Below, piece by piece: positions 41,218 to 53,180 of a DNA stretch of 64,000 nucleotides. The first letter of the stretch is position 1; every line of letters begins with the position of its first letter. Origin of the DNA: Scilla litardierei (Eukaryota; Streptophyta; Magnoliopsida; Asparagales; Asparagaceae); contig CM061142.1 of NCBI GenBank assembly GCA_030789695.1, forward strand, positions 46,503,987 through 46,567,986, written 5' to 3'. Both the position numbers and the translations under genes were made by a program. The notes below the pieces were generated by a model. It saw only the letters and a list, made by a program, of their open reading frames with translations. It did no database searches and had not been told where the DNA came from.

Positions 41218-42050
41218 TCATTTGTTGAATATCCGGTAGGCTTTGCTACGCGAAGAATATCCAACAAAAATCCCCTCATCGGATCTTGGATTGAATTTGT
41301 CCAAACTACCATACGTGTTCTTAATAAAACATTTCGAACCAAAAACACGAAAATGTTTAACTTGAGGCAACCAACCAAACAACAATTCATAACAAGTTTG
41401 TTTAGTGCCGGGCCTTAAAAGTATTCTATTAAACACATAGCAAGCGGTATGTACCGCTTCCGCCCAAAATTGATGGCCAAGTTGGCTATCATCAAGCATA
41501 GTGCGAGCACATTCCACTAGCATCCTATTCTTTCTCTCAACAACACCATTTTGAGGAGGTGTATGAGGGAATGAAAAGGTGTGTGTAATACCAACTTCAT
41601 CACAAAATGTCTCAAAAGACTCATTCTCAAATTCACCTCCATGATCACTACGAATAGTGACAATGGTGGTTCCTAAGAGATTTTGTACTTTCTTAACAAA
41701 AATTGTGAAGTTTTCATAAGCTTTATTTTTATTACACAATGAAAATACCCAAGTAAACCTAGAAAAGTCATCAACGATGACAAGCCCATATCTAGCATTA
41801 CCTAATGAAGCAACTCTAATTGGCCCAAATAAATCTAGATGTAATAGCTCTAGTGGCCGTTTAGAAGAAATGCTTTTCTTAGGTTTAAATGAAGATTTTG
41901 GAAGCTTGCCTCGTTGGCACGAGTCACAAAAGCTTTTATTTTGAAAGACAAGCTTAGGGAAGCCTCTAATAGAATTTAACTTGGAAAGCTTAAATAGTGT
42001 TCCAAAGTTCACATGACCAAAACGTCTATGCCATACGTGTTGTTCACTGT
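41218..42050 (-). pseudogene. COP-B integrase
   Basis: It has HVWHRRFGHVN, CDSCQRGK, LHLDLFGP, IRSDHGGEFEN and PPQNGVVERKNR. A base is missing near 42050 compared with COP-A (CTGTG for CTTGTG), shifting the frame at the integrase start. A CGA-to-TGA change ends it at 41218 after AYRIFNK. Otherwise it is close to the COP-A copy. Confidence 0.92.
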
Positions 42051-42479
42051 GTTGGCAATGAGACATTGTTCATGTGTACTTGGAAGATCTAGGATATATA
42101 TATCATTATGGCGTGTACCGGAAAACAATAATTCATTATTATCTTTTCTTAAAATATGGCACATTCCTTTCGCAAAGTTAACTTTGTAACCTTTGTCACA
42201 AAGTTGACTTATTGAAATGAGATTGTGGTTTAATCCTTTAACAAGGTAAACATCACATATAAGGGGTTTAGAAGGATTACCCACTTTACCAACACCTATG
42301 ATGGTTCCGCTCTTGTTGCCTCCAAATACGACGCGGTTTCCATTTGCAATGGGAACCACTCCGGAGAGCAATGGAGCGTCACCCGTCATGTGTTTTAAAC
42401 AACCGCTATCAAGTATCCAATTCCCCTTGGAGCTAAATTTAAATTTGTTGCTCCTTTTCTTTTTCTTTTCCTTGAGTAC
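42051..42479 (-). pseudogene. COP-B protease and integrase start
   Basis: Copia protease (DSGCLKHMTGD active site, IANGNRVVFGG, LNHNLISISQLCDKGY), with the Gly codon that COP-A has lost. It enters the pre-integrase region (DIYILDLP) and runs out of frame near 42050. It starts at the same splice-like AG as COP-A (42479 is the first base after it). 42480-42538 is the 59-nt junction. Confidence 0.88.
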
Positions 42480-42532
42480 CTAAAGATAGAAAATTTCATA
42501 TCATGGTACCCAAGGTCATTGGGTCCAAAAGA

Positions 42533-44779
42533 TTAGACCTTTGGAAGCCAAGTCCAATTGGACTTAGACTTCCCCACATAATTTCTACTATGCACAACAT
42601 TCGAAAAATAAGCATTCATGTAAACTTGTTTTTCATCCATGCTTGTGTCCTTTGGGCTCCAAATAGTGAAAATCTTGGGAGCCCTCATCCTATTGGGTGC
42701 ATGCATGCGTTGTTGGTTTCTACGTGATGCATGTCGTGGATAGGCATAAGGAACATGATGGAATGGTGCATGTGGATAGTTATTCATACGATGATGTGGG
42801 TGAACATATGCATGTGGAGAAACACGTGCGTGAGGGTGTCTCACATGGTGTGCACGTGCCCATGAACGTGTAGCATAGAAATCATCATATGTGTGAGCCG
42901 GTGGAGTAGGACGTGTGTTCCTACGTGGCATAGTATTGGTGTACATATAAGCATGCCCCTTCTTTGGAGGTCCACCCAAAGTGGGTTTCTTTCCGAAAGA
43001 GGGTGTGGACGAGGTGAAAGCACCATTGGTAGAAGAACTACCAATAGAGTGTTTGCTACCAATCGTTGAGTCACCGGAAGTTGGCCTAACAAAAGTAGTG
43101 GCCGATTTGGATGAACTTCCCATCGTATACCCCAAGCCAATGTGGTGATTGGCCGGAAGTAAGTCACTTAGGATTTTATCCAAATGGTCCTTACCCTTAT
43201 TGAATTTCTTAATTCGGCCTAATGTGTTCTCATATTTCTCGGTGAGAGAACGCATAGAAGTATCCAAATTGGATACTTGCGATGTGAGCACATAAACAAG
43301 AGATTTAAGATTCTCATTCTCAATACTCAAAGTCGAGTTTTGAGAAGTCAAATCCGCTATCTTGTGTTCCTGCGGATCTTCAATGCTAACATGTTCAAGT
43401 TGAGTCTTGAGATTAACAATCTCATTCTTCAACCCTTCAACAACGGTGTCGTTGTTGGTGATGATAGTTTTAGGCGAGGTTTGAATGCTAGCTAAGTCAT
43501 CTTTTACTTTAGTATACCTATTTACTAATTTAGTATACTTAGACCATAATTGAGAATTAGCATTCCTAAGGTCATTCATAGTTACCTCATCGCCTTCGTT
43601 GTCGCTATCATCAGAAGAGGAAGATCATTGATCATGCTCCTCTCTTGCCATGAAGCACATGTGTGCTTGCTCCACTTGCTCATCGTCCGACTCTCCGCTT
43701 GAGGAATCCTCGGAGTCGGTGAATGTTGCCCCGACAAGCCCCTTTTTGTTCCCTTTCTTGTACTTCTTGGACTTGTCGTACTTTGGCGCCTTCCACTTCT
43801 CCTTTTGTTTGTTTAGAGGACACTCCGCTTTCATGTGTCCTGGCTTGTTGCATTTAAAGCACAAAGAAGAAGAAGAGTTAGATGAATTGAACTTCGATTT
43901 GTTTTTGAAGTTACCTTTCCGGAAGAACCGGTTGAACTTCTTGGCCATGAGTGCCATGGACTCCAAGTCCAACTCGTTTTCCGAGTTCTCATCATCGGTT
44001 GATGTGGAAGTAGATGGAGCCGCCTTGAAAGCAATAGCTTTCTTCTTTGGCTCTTCTTGTTGTAGGTAAGACTTCATCTTTTCCTGCAACTTCAACTTGC
44101 TATCCTTGCGTACCTCATAAGACATCAAGGTACCCATTAGTTGAACAACGGTATATTTATTCATATCATTACCTTCCTCGATGGCGAAGGTACGCTTTTC
44201 CCAACTCGAAGGAAGTCCTTCGATAAGCTTCGAACATTTCTCCTTTTGGGTGTAGGATTAGCCGAGAGCCTCTAACTCGTTTATGATGTCGACGAAGCGA
44301 GCATAATACTCCTTCATCTTCTCACCCTGTAGCATATGAAACATCTCGTAATCTTTATTAAATACAACGAGTTTAGAGTCTCTTACCCTACTCGTCCCTT
44401 CATGTAATATGAGGAGGGAGCTCCATATTTGATATGCACTCTTACATGTGCATATCTTGTTGAAATCCTCGGACTCCAAAGCGCATTGCAAGGCATTCAT
44501 AGCCTTGGCATTGCTTACCTCCGCGGCGACCTCCGTGGGAGTCCATTTCTCGAAATCTTCTTCGGTTGGCTCGACATATTCCTTCATTGTGGTCCTCCAT
44601 AGTGAAGCACTCCGGAGGAAAGTCTCCATCCGGCATTTCCAGTACCCGTAGTTGGTACCGTTGAAGAATGGAGGCCTCGTTGAGGAATGTCTTTCCATTA
44701 CCGAAGACGCTCCTTCACGGTTCTTGAAGGTGCTATAGTCGGAAGGTGGACGAACGGTCTTGTTGTCGTTGGCAGACAT
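42533..44779 (-). pseudogene. COP-B Gag with two premature stops
   Basis: Sirevirus-type Gag, start ATG 44779 (MSANDNKTVRPPSDYSTF). TAA at 44258-44260 replaces the Lys codon after ELEALG, and TGA at 43625-43627 follows EEHDQ. The frame is otherwise kept throughout. It has zinc knuckle CFKCNKPGHMKAEC, coiled coil and His/Arg-rich tail as in COP-A. Confidence 0.92.
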
Positions 44780-44790
44780 AACTATAGACT

Positions 44791-44804
44791 TGGCTCTGAT
44801 ACCA
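44791..44804 (-). promoter_or_regulatory. COP-B primer-binding site, initiator Met tRNA
   Basis: Minus-strand TGGTATCAGAGCCA two bases inside the 5' LTR. Confidence 0.95.
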
Positions 44805-44806
44805 AA

Positions 44807-46388
44807 TGTAATGCCCTGCTAAGCTACTGCACAAGTACTAGAGGGGGGTGAATAGTACTTTAAAATAATTAAGGGGCTAATTCCTAATTACTTGCAAACT
44901 CTACCAAACAATGCGGAAAATGCGGAAATGTAAATGTTAGACAACAAAGAAAACAATCGCAAACAACGATATTACTGGGTTCGGATCCACCCAAGTCTCC
45001 CCGACTTGTTCCCGGTGATCCTACGTCCCAACCACCCGGATCCCCTCCGGATACTTGAGTTAGAAACCCTAACTCAAGATTTCCACGATGAAATACTTGT
45101 GAAAAACCTTCACAAGTCAAATCATACACAAAGTAATTTATCACTCCCACAACCCGGGATCACAACCACACTCTCACAACCGAGAGTGAAACTTACAATA
45201 AGAATTGAAATGAAATAAGAAACTTCTTACCGACAAAATACCTATGCCTTGAGTAATGCTTACGAATTAGGGCAAGGATGATTTTGAGGAAGAAGAAGTG
45301 GCACCAAACCCCAGCTCCAAGATGTAGATCAGCGATGGAGAGCTATGGGGATGTTGGTGACCTAGAATCAAGCACTTGGCTTGGAAGGCTTCACACTCAA
45401 TGAATCTCTCTTTGGAAGTAAGAGTGGGGAGAGATTATTGAATGGAATGAAAGAGCTTTGAATGAGCTTGAAATGATTTCTCTTGATCTCTAAACTTGCA
45501 ATAATATCAGCCTTGACTGCAATGAATGCAGCCCATCAAGTATATATAGGTTAGAGGAGAGAGAGAAAGAAAAACGTTTCAATTAATGCTCCAACGGCTC
45601 TTTTCTGAACTCAACTAGTCGGTCAAAGAACAACTACCGACCGACTAGTTCATCAACTAGTCAGTCGGTCAATCAACGTATACCGACTAATGAGTGAACA
45701 GAGAAAAGGTCAAAGCACAGACAAAAGGAACTAGTCGGTCCAAGAAGAGTAGCTGACCGACTAGTTTCACAACTAGTCGGTCAGTTACTCAACTGAGACC
45801 GACTAACAGCTAAAACAGAAGTCTGAGCACAAATTGACTTAGTCGGTCCAAGAACAAATGTTGACCGACTAGTTCATCAACTAGTCGGTCGCTAAATGAG
45901 CATAGACCGACTAACGATAAACAGTAAGTCAAGTGAAAATTGGCATGTACAGTAAAACTCAACTAGTCGGTCCAAGAAGGAAAGTTGACCGACTAGTTCA
46001 TCAACTAGTCGGTCGATCAATGAACACAGACCGACTAATGATAAACAGTAGCTCAGGCTCAAATGTGCATGTACAGGGAAAGCTCAACTAGTCGTTCACA
46101 GAAGCATCACTGACCGACTAGTTCACAAACTAGTCGGTCGGTGAGTCAACTTAGACCGACTAACTGTAAACAATAAAGAGCTTGGAAATGACTGACTGAA
46201 ACTAGTCGGTCCAAGAAGGTTTGCCGACCGACTAGATCACCATCTAGTCGGTCAGTTCTTCTTCTTGAACAAACTAACATGCACAAGAAGTCCCGAATCG
46301 AAGCGCGATGCTTCGGGAAATATTGTATGGACTTCTACTAAGATCCTAGAGCTAAGATATGAGCGTTATGAAGATTTAAACCGTAAGA
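44807..46388 (-). repeat. COP-B right (5') LTR, first part
   Basis: It carries palindrome array 45613-46278, minus-strand TATATATA at 45541-45548 and leader hairpins around 44990-45190. It is interrupted at TAAGA (46384-46388) by ATH-1; the last 291 bp are at 58242-58532. Confidence 0.94.
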
Positions 46389-46750
46389 TGATCGCTCCGG
46401 GATGTGACCCAAAGAACGGTTGTAGTTTTACCGCAAGCGCACGGTATAGCGGCGAGCGGGTTATCGAACACAGGGATGACGAATGACCGTGCTTGTTCCA
46501 ATCAACCTGGCTATTTAAGAAGAGAGAAATTTGCCTTTGGCGATCCTGTCACAATCGTCAGACAAAGTACGGAAATATCAAATCAAATAAAAGCCGTCTA
46601 GGGAATGGGGAATCCCCGCTACTCACCGTATCTCGTCAATGTGGTTCATTGGTATCAAAATTGCTAGGGTAGAGATTCGGATGAACTAGTTGCAACTGAA
46701 TGTAGAACCAAGCTCACGCTCTCGCGCTGTTGCCGGTCTATAGCTATCCA

Positions 46751-47050
46751 AGGTTCGGGTCCAATCTCTTGCAAACCCTAGCCTAGGAAAGCTAGCATTA
46801 GGATCAACATCATCGTTCAATCGCGCCCCGAGCCCACTCTCGTGCAAACTCGGGCCACGACCTAGGTTAGGATAGTTCCTACCCGTCCAATCTCTTGCAA
46901 ACGGGTATCGGCACGGAATTGCAACCGAAAACCCTAATATCGGTCCAATCTCTTGTAAACCGATACTTCGGAAATTCGATTCCAACCCAATTCGGATTTC
47001 TAGGGTTTCCTATCGAATTGGGATCCAATCTCTTGCAAATCCCAATCGAT
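46751..47050 (-). promoter_or_regulatory. Constant-loop hairpin array in ATH-1 leader
   Basis: Five hairpins share one loop while stems differ. Displayed loop CCAATCTCTTGCAA is at 46761-46774, 46887-46900, 47025-47038, with variants at 46835-46848 (CACTCTCGTGCAA type) and 46945-46958 (one change). Flanking stems are GGGT/ACCC, CCCGAG/CTCGGG, TACCCGT/ACGGGTA, TATCGGT/ACCGATA and ATTGGGAT/ATCCCAAT, the last extended by ATCG/CGAT. In element sense the loop is TTGCAAGAGATTGG and begins with the self-complementary TTGCAA. The array is about 390-690 nt downstream of the TATA-like box, so it should be in the RNA leader. The right LTR copy is 56782-57081. Confidence 0.82.
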
Positions 47051-47528
47051 ATGAATACCTAGCCATCAGTAGTAAATCGATCCCAATCTAATCCCTAATA
47101 ACAATTCTAGCACAATTTCTACCAATTCATCACAAATATGAAATAGGGCTTGTAGGGTTCATCCCCACGCCCCAAAACGTGGAGACTACTCACAAATCAT
47201 AGCACAATCACAGAAATAATCAATGAAATAAGCAATAGAATTCATCACAATATTGAGATATGCAATAAAAATAGAATTTTTAGGGGAGAGAGACACAAAC
47301 CAATGGAGTTCTTCAATTAATCCAACAAAAATCACCTTTTGTCTCCTCTCCAATCAAAAGAATAAAGCTAAAAAGTTGATCTAAAAATCTGCAAAAAAAT
47401 CTAAGAAAAGCTCTCTAAACTAGGGTAAAAACAGGGTTTAAATACCCCCAAAAATCGTCCAAAAACTGTGACCAAAATACCCCTGCACAGCCTGTTTTCC
47501 GCAATTTTCGCTACAGGCAGTGCATCGC

Positions 47529-47909
47529 ACTCGGCCGAGTGACAAAAGTCGCTCGGCCGAGTGAGAAACCATGTAATTTTCCAGTAAGTCTCGATCTTCA
47601 GGGGTCTTCACTTCGGGGGCCGCTCGGCCGAGTGAGTTGTCGTCACTCGGCCGATGGCTTCTTGGCACTCGGGCGGTCGGGATTATCCACTCGGCCGAGT
47701 GGGTCTTCTGAAGCTCAGGCAGCCGAAAAACAGTAACATGGCGATTCTTGAATGGCTTCGTCTGGGCGCCACTCGGGCGGATGGGGTCTCGTCACTCGGC
47801 CGATGTGGTTTCCGTCGCTCGGCCGAGTGCACGTATGAATCGTGTCTGTTCTGGTCGGCCGAGAGGTGTCTCGCTGGTCGGCCGAGTGACTCCTTCACTC
47901 GGCCGAGTG
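47529..47909 (-). promoter_or_regulatory. U3 palindrome cluster CACTCGGCCGAGTG (ATH-1 left LTR)
   Basis: About ten full or near-full copies of the 14-bp perfect palindrome CACTCGGCCGAGTG or its core TCGGCCGA, ending about 85 bp upstream of the TATA-like box. The copy in the right LTR is 57559-57940. Confidence 0.85.
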
Positions 47910-48205
47910 AGACACAAAAAATGCCCAGATTGCTTGTTTTGGCCTCCTCGTCGCTCCTGCGACGTCCGTTCTTCTTCCGCTCTTCTCCAACAGCAAAATA
48001 CCCCTCGGGGAGGTCGTCGGTGACACTCTGGAGTAGGCGTATCTCGAGATCACTCCAAATCGCTCCAAATCACCTGAAATGCGACAAAAACAACAAATCG
48101 TGAAAAGTATCGCAATATCGTCGATATATCGTGAAAAACACGATTTGGGCGATCCAAATGGCATGCAAATATGCGTAAAAAAAGGTGTAAAATAAGGAGT
48201 GATCA

Positions 48206-48219
48206 AAATCCCCCAAGCT
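48206..48219 (-). promoter_or_regulatory. ATH-1 polypurine tract
   Basis: Minus-strand AAGCTTGGGGGATTT directly before the 3' LTR start TGATCACTCC. AGCTTGGGGGA recurs at about 48808-48819 and 49815-49826. Confidence 0.85.
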
Positions 48220-50173
48220 TACCTCTGACTCGTCCTCGAGGAAGTAAGTAAAAGGCGAACCCGGTGGATTCGGAAAACGAAAACGGCGAAAAATGGAAAA
48301 AAATGAAAAACGGAGAAGAATGGAAAAACGAAATAAAAATAAAAATAAAGAAGAAAGAAAGAAGCGAAGAGGTAAGCTGCTAGATCATTTTCTCAGGACG
48401 TGGGTTTCACTTACTCATATAGCATGCACCGAATGAAAAACACATGTCAAAGAGTTTTATTTTGATATCATAGTATAATAGTGCAAATAGAAATAGAAAA
48501 CCCACGAACAATGATATAATCATGAAAAACGGAATATTTTTATAATTAACATCGTCTGAATCATCTAAAGCGGTATACAAATCACAGATTGCACACTTTT
48601 CAATTGAATGCTTTCTATCGGGAGTATAAGAGTATCACACAATAGAATAGGGAGAATAGAAAAGTATGGATTTCATGAAATGAACGCTAGGCTTAGATTT
48701 CTGGATTTCGTAAAGCTAGAAATAATCTTACCGAGTATAGAATATTACTTAGCCTAGGTTGTCGTGCAATGTCGAGTAGTCACTCTCTCACACATCAATG
48801 GATTCTCTCCCCCAAGCTTATCTATAAGCGTGGTGGCATAAAAAAATATTTACATCCACATTTCTATAAAGCTCCCAAAGTAAATGAAAATAAACACGAA
48901 AAGAGAGAAGAAGGGAGAAAGTGAGATGGGATCTCTTATTGAGGATTTTTTTCTCTTTTTCTTTTGTTTTTCTCTCTCTTTTTTTTGACATAGCATATAT
49001 TCACAATGGTCCCAACTCAAAGAGATATAATGATTTACGAGAATATTTTCTCTCTTTTTTTTCTTGGGAATTTTGGAGCTAGGAATTAGTAGCGGGGGAA
49101 ATGCCATATAATAGAATCGCTAAGGGGAGATTCACCAATGATTTTAAAATAGAGAAATGATGTTCAAGATTTTGTGGAGAAAGAAATAAATATATCTCTC
49201 GGTTCACTCTATAAGACATGCACGACAACTTCAGCAGGGTAATTTAATCTACTCAGTTTCGATCACAAAAAAGCTAACTAATCCAGATTTATCATAGCTA
49301 ACATCATTCAATCATCCTGAAGTGAAATGTACAAATCATGCATATAGAAGTGATATAGGAAAAGAAATCGGTACTCCAGACATAGGCATTCAATGCGTGA
49401 ATCTTGGTGTGTTCTCTGTGATAGCATACATATGAATATTCAGACTCAGCTAATAATAAAACTTCATCCATTTTCATGTGGAAAAGTGTGGGTTACTATT
49501 CCTAAATGCAAGGCAATGTCATAGCATATGATATCAGAAACAAAATCTAAGACATGACAAATATAGCATGCATGTAGAGAAAGCTAATGCCACGTAATCA
49601 TCATCACAGAAAAGTCATCTCTAGCATGAGATGAAAAAGAAATAAAGATAAAAGGAAAAATAAAACTATTTACAATGCGGCACACAAAGAAAATAAGGAA
49701 AACGTGATGCATGGTAAAATAAAAGAAAAATGATGAAAATAAGTGCAAAAGGGAAAAAATGGGGTGAAAAACTAAAAACAAAGGTGACAAATCGAAAAAA
49801 ACGTGAGAACTCACTCCCCCAAGCTAAATGGCACAGTGTCCTCAATGTGCAAAGTGTGGCACACCGAGAGACAAGTAATGGGAGGGGCAAGTGAGGATGC
49901 ATGCATGATGAAAAATAAAGAAAATGCAAGAAAAAAAAGAAAAAATAATAAAGGAAAATATGATGCGGACATGATGCATGCAAATAAAAGGAGTGAGACG
50001 GATATAAGGATGTGACACCAAAAACTCTCCCTCTCTCCCAAAAAGATATAAATAGATACGATCAGAATGAGAATCCCAAAATAAGTGAGGGGAGGGGGGT
50101 GGACAAAAATGCATCAGGACCCAGCAGAAACGGGCAGCACAACGGCAAAAATAGTCGATGGCATCAAGGGTGC
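48220..50173 (-). other. ATH-1 3' untranslated region
   Basis: About 2 kb of A/T-rich sequence between the third ORF and the polypurine tract, with two further AGCTTGGGGGAG copies on the minus strand. I see no conserved coding region; the frames here are low-complexity Phe/Ser/Leu or Lys-rich and differ in no way from chance. Confidence 0.75.
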
Positions 50174-52267
50174 CTAAGAAGGTGGGAATGCATCGTCTCT
50201 GTCTTGAGGCGGAGGAGGAGGAGGTGGTGGTGGTGGTGGCTGCTGAGCTGGGGTGGGTGTGGGAGTGGAGACAGGCTGAGTGTGTGTGGGGGTGTGGGTG
50301 GGAACCTGCCGGGTGGGTACGGGCTGGGTGGGTACGGGTACGCGGGGGAGACGCTCTAGGACCTGGGTAAGACAGTAGTGAATCTGTGGGAGCAGGTCAA
50401 AGCGGCCAGCCATCATGGAGACGGTGGTGGAAAGGGTCCTAAGGTCGCCTCTGAGGCCACTCACCGCCACCTCAAGAGCACGAATGCTCTGAAGTACAGT
50501 GTCGGGGGGCGGTGGTGCAGAGGGACAAACCGGTCTGTGCTGTGCGGGTCGTGGCTGGCGAACTCGGGTCGCGTAGGTGATGGGCTCAGCAGGGAAGGGA
50601 ACGAAAGGTGCTACGCCCGCAAATGTGGGCCTGGCCTCAGTGTGAGGCCGGGGCACTGGCTGGTGAGAAGTGGAGGCAGCAGCAACGAAAGAAGAATACA
50701 AAAGAGGCAGCGAGGCGGCCAGAGAGGTCAATGGCACAGAAGTGTGGACAGACGCCACGACACTCTCGGAAAATACAGCAGTAGTGGAGACAGAGGGCTC
50801 TCCGCACTCAACTACGGTCGGCGGGCGCTCGGGTGGGGCAGAAGAAACAGGCTCAGCAGAAAGAGGGCCAGTGGTGATGGTGACAGCCTCGGAAGCAGTG
50901 GAGGTGGGCTCAGCTAAGGTACTCCCGACACCGTCAGAGGTGTCAGGAGCAGCAGAAGTATCAGGGGTAGGCTGAGGGGCCACGGGGTCAACAGGGGCAG
51001 CAGGCTCGGCAGGGTGTGCAACAGGGTCTGCAGGAGCAGCCTGGGCAGCGTGGGCAGCGTGGGCCTGCTCAGCCTCCTCGGCCTCGAGCACGTAGGCAGC
51101 TGGGATAAGAACATCCATCGTAGGGAGCCAGTCTACCTGGGCCGGTGCAATCTGAGTCCGAGCTGGGCTCGGAAGAATCATGTAATCGGCCCCGTAAGGG
51201 CCGTGCAACCAGACCCAGTGACGCTCACCGTGCAGACGAAGCATCTTCATCCGGGCCATAACATCAATCGACAGAGAAGTGGGGCTCGGTGCTCGTCACA
51301 GGTCGTCAGGAAAGTCCTCGCCGGTCATAAGGGCAAGCAAGGTGATCAGGCCGCCGCAGCATATCAGTGAGCGAGCGCCCACCGATACAATGATGCAGTC
51401 CAAAAACCAAGCCGCAACATCAATCACAACGGCGGGGACAAGCTCATCGCCATCCCTAGATAGAGCTCTGGGCCGTGTCATCGCGTAGAGCATGTAGAGC
51501 TCCGGCGTCGACATCGTGCCCGGCTCATATCTGGCCAAAAAGGTCGTCGCCATAAGGCGCTGAGCTATACAGAGGTAGGGGTGGACAATGGCCGAGGCCT
51601 TGTCCCTACTAGGGTCAAAGGCAGCGTGAAGACCCGTAATCCGGGCCCAGAAGGCACCGGCGTCGAAGGAAGGTGGGGGGATATGGGTGGGGGCGTAACC
51701 TCGGTCGGCCCCGGGGACGTCGGGCCACGAGAAGAAAGCTCTCATCATACCGAGAGTGACCTGGCACTCCCGGTCCATGAACCGAAACGAGCATCCCTCG
51801 TCGGTCCGGGCGATCAAACTAAGCACCTCAAGTGTCGGGCGGGTAAACGTGTCCGCCGACACCTGAAAGAAATCTCGCCAGCCCACGTTGTCGTACAACG
51901 TGAGCATCCCCTCGAGTACCCCCAGGCGTCCTAGGTCAGCGAGGTGTGCAAACCTGGAGGGTACGATCGAGCGCTGGGAGATACGCTCGAAGACGGCGCG
52001 GTGTGCGTCGTCTCGGAACGTAATCCCGAGCGGCCCGACCAGTGGAGCCGGAGGTGGTGGCTGTGCAGCGGCAGGGAGCGGCTGTGCGGGCTGTGGGTGC
52101 GCTGCAGGCTGTGCGGGGTGTGCGGGGCCTGCAGGCTGTGCTGGGTGGATGGGGTGTGCGGGAGAAGGAGGAGGAGAGTCCTCCACCTCGTGGGAGGGGC
52201 CGGGCTCGTCCGGCCGCTTCCTCTTGGCGGAAGCTCTTCTCGACCTCGGCCGTGTCCGGGGCGGCAT
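50174..52267 (-). pseudogene. ATH-1 third ORF (Athila ORF-1 type), one in-frame TGA
   Basis: ATG 52267 begins MPPRTRPRSRRASAKRKRPD, a strongly basic, nuclear-targeting-like start. A Pro/Ala/Gln linker follows, then the conserved core PLGITFRDDAHRAVFERISQ, FRFMDRECQVTLGMMRAFF, HPYLCIAQRLMATTFLARY and STPELYMLYAMTRPRAL. From memory this matches the ATHILA ORF-1 family. TGA at 51296 ends the first 323 residues. The frame then stays open to 50174 (MKMLRLHGERHWVWLHGP, then a Pro/Ala-rich tail), so the intact form would be near 700 residues. No membrane segment is evident. A GTG 27 codons upstream is not a likely start. Confidence 0.8.
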
Positions 52268-52814
52268 ATCGGCCCCGAGCGCGCGCCGAAAAACGTGAAA
52301 AGTGCGGCGTGTGCAAAATAATGGAAGGAGTATACCCCGACACGCCACGAGTGCAAAATAATGGAAGCGTGCGAAGACAGCGCCTCTGCGAAGCCCGAAT
52401 CAGTCCCTAGAAGCTCCCTGGGGCTCCCCTAAGCTCCCAAAAACAACCTGCGCATGAAATGAAGATATCAGCGGGTAATATTCAAAACGTATGGAGAATT
52501 AGGGGTATAATAGATAGATATAGAAATTAATTTGGGTTTGGGGTTCGTTTAATACATGGATCCTCGAAAAATACACAAAAAGAGGAGAAAAAGGCGAAAT
52601 AAGCGATACCGGAGGTGGCCTGAGACACGGCGGCCGGCGGCGACTCGGGCGAAGCGCGGCGGTTGCTCGGCCGGCGGTGGCTGGCCGAGCGCCGGCGCTG
52701 CGGTGGTCGGCCGGGCGAGTGAGGGCGCGAGCGAGCGAGGGTCAGGCGAGGGAGCTGAGAGGTCTGGCGCGATTTGGGTTTTTGCGTTTCGAAAAACGTG
52801 CCCCCCTCGGCTCC

Positions 52815-53180
52815 TATATAATAAAAGTTACGACTCGGCCGAGTGGCTATGTCACTCGGCCGAGCGATATCAATGGAAAATTCCTCCTCGCTTACGCTTC
52901 GGCCGAGTGGCCTTGCCAGCCTCGGCCGAGTGGAGTAAGTCCATTCGGCCGAGTGGCTTAAGCTACTCGGCAAGACTCGCCCTAGGAGCGTATCCGTTTT
53001 ACTCGGCCGAGTGAATTTATATACTCGGCCGAGTGGCAATTATACTGAAATCAGGAAAATAAACAGAGAGTTGGGTACAGCAGACTTCCCTCGTTCGTGA
53101 GCGGCTCGGCCGGACGAACTTGTGTACTCGGCTGAGTGACTAGTGTACTCGGCCGAGTGACTAGTATACTCGGCCAAGTG
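52815..53180 (-). promoter_or_regulatory. Internal promoter candidate upstream of ATH-1 third ORF
   Basis: About eleven full or partial CACTCGGCCGAGTG palindromes (52833-53180) are followed on the minus strand by TATTATATAGG (52814-52824), about 10 bases after the last palindrome. The ATG at 52267 lies about 550 bases downstream. The same palindrome is in the LTR U3, also just before a TATA-like box. I infer separate transcription of the third ORF. 53181-53508 holds nothing recognisable, and 52268-52814 is a GC-rich leader. Confidence 0.7.

Larger units (their letters stand above)
46389..48205 (-). repeat. ATH-1 left (3') LTR
   Basis: In element sense: U3 with CACTCGGCCGAGTG palindromes (47909-47529), TATA-like TATTTAAA (47444-47437), a leader with the constant-loop hairpin array (47050-46751), and a U5 end with the CCGCAAGCG block. 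It has no gene; frames such as 47654-48103 are GC-rich LTR shadows repeated in the other LTR. Confidence 0.95.

Noticed and set aside
47654..48103. 149-aa frame repeated at 57685-58134
   Set aside because: The repetition comes from the LTR pair; it is antisense to the element and built from the CGGCCGAG palindromes.
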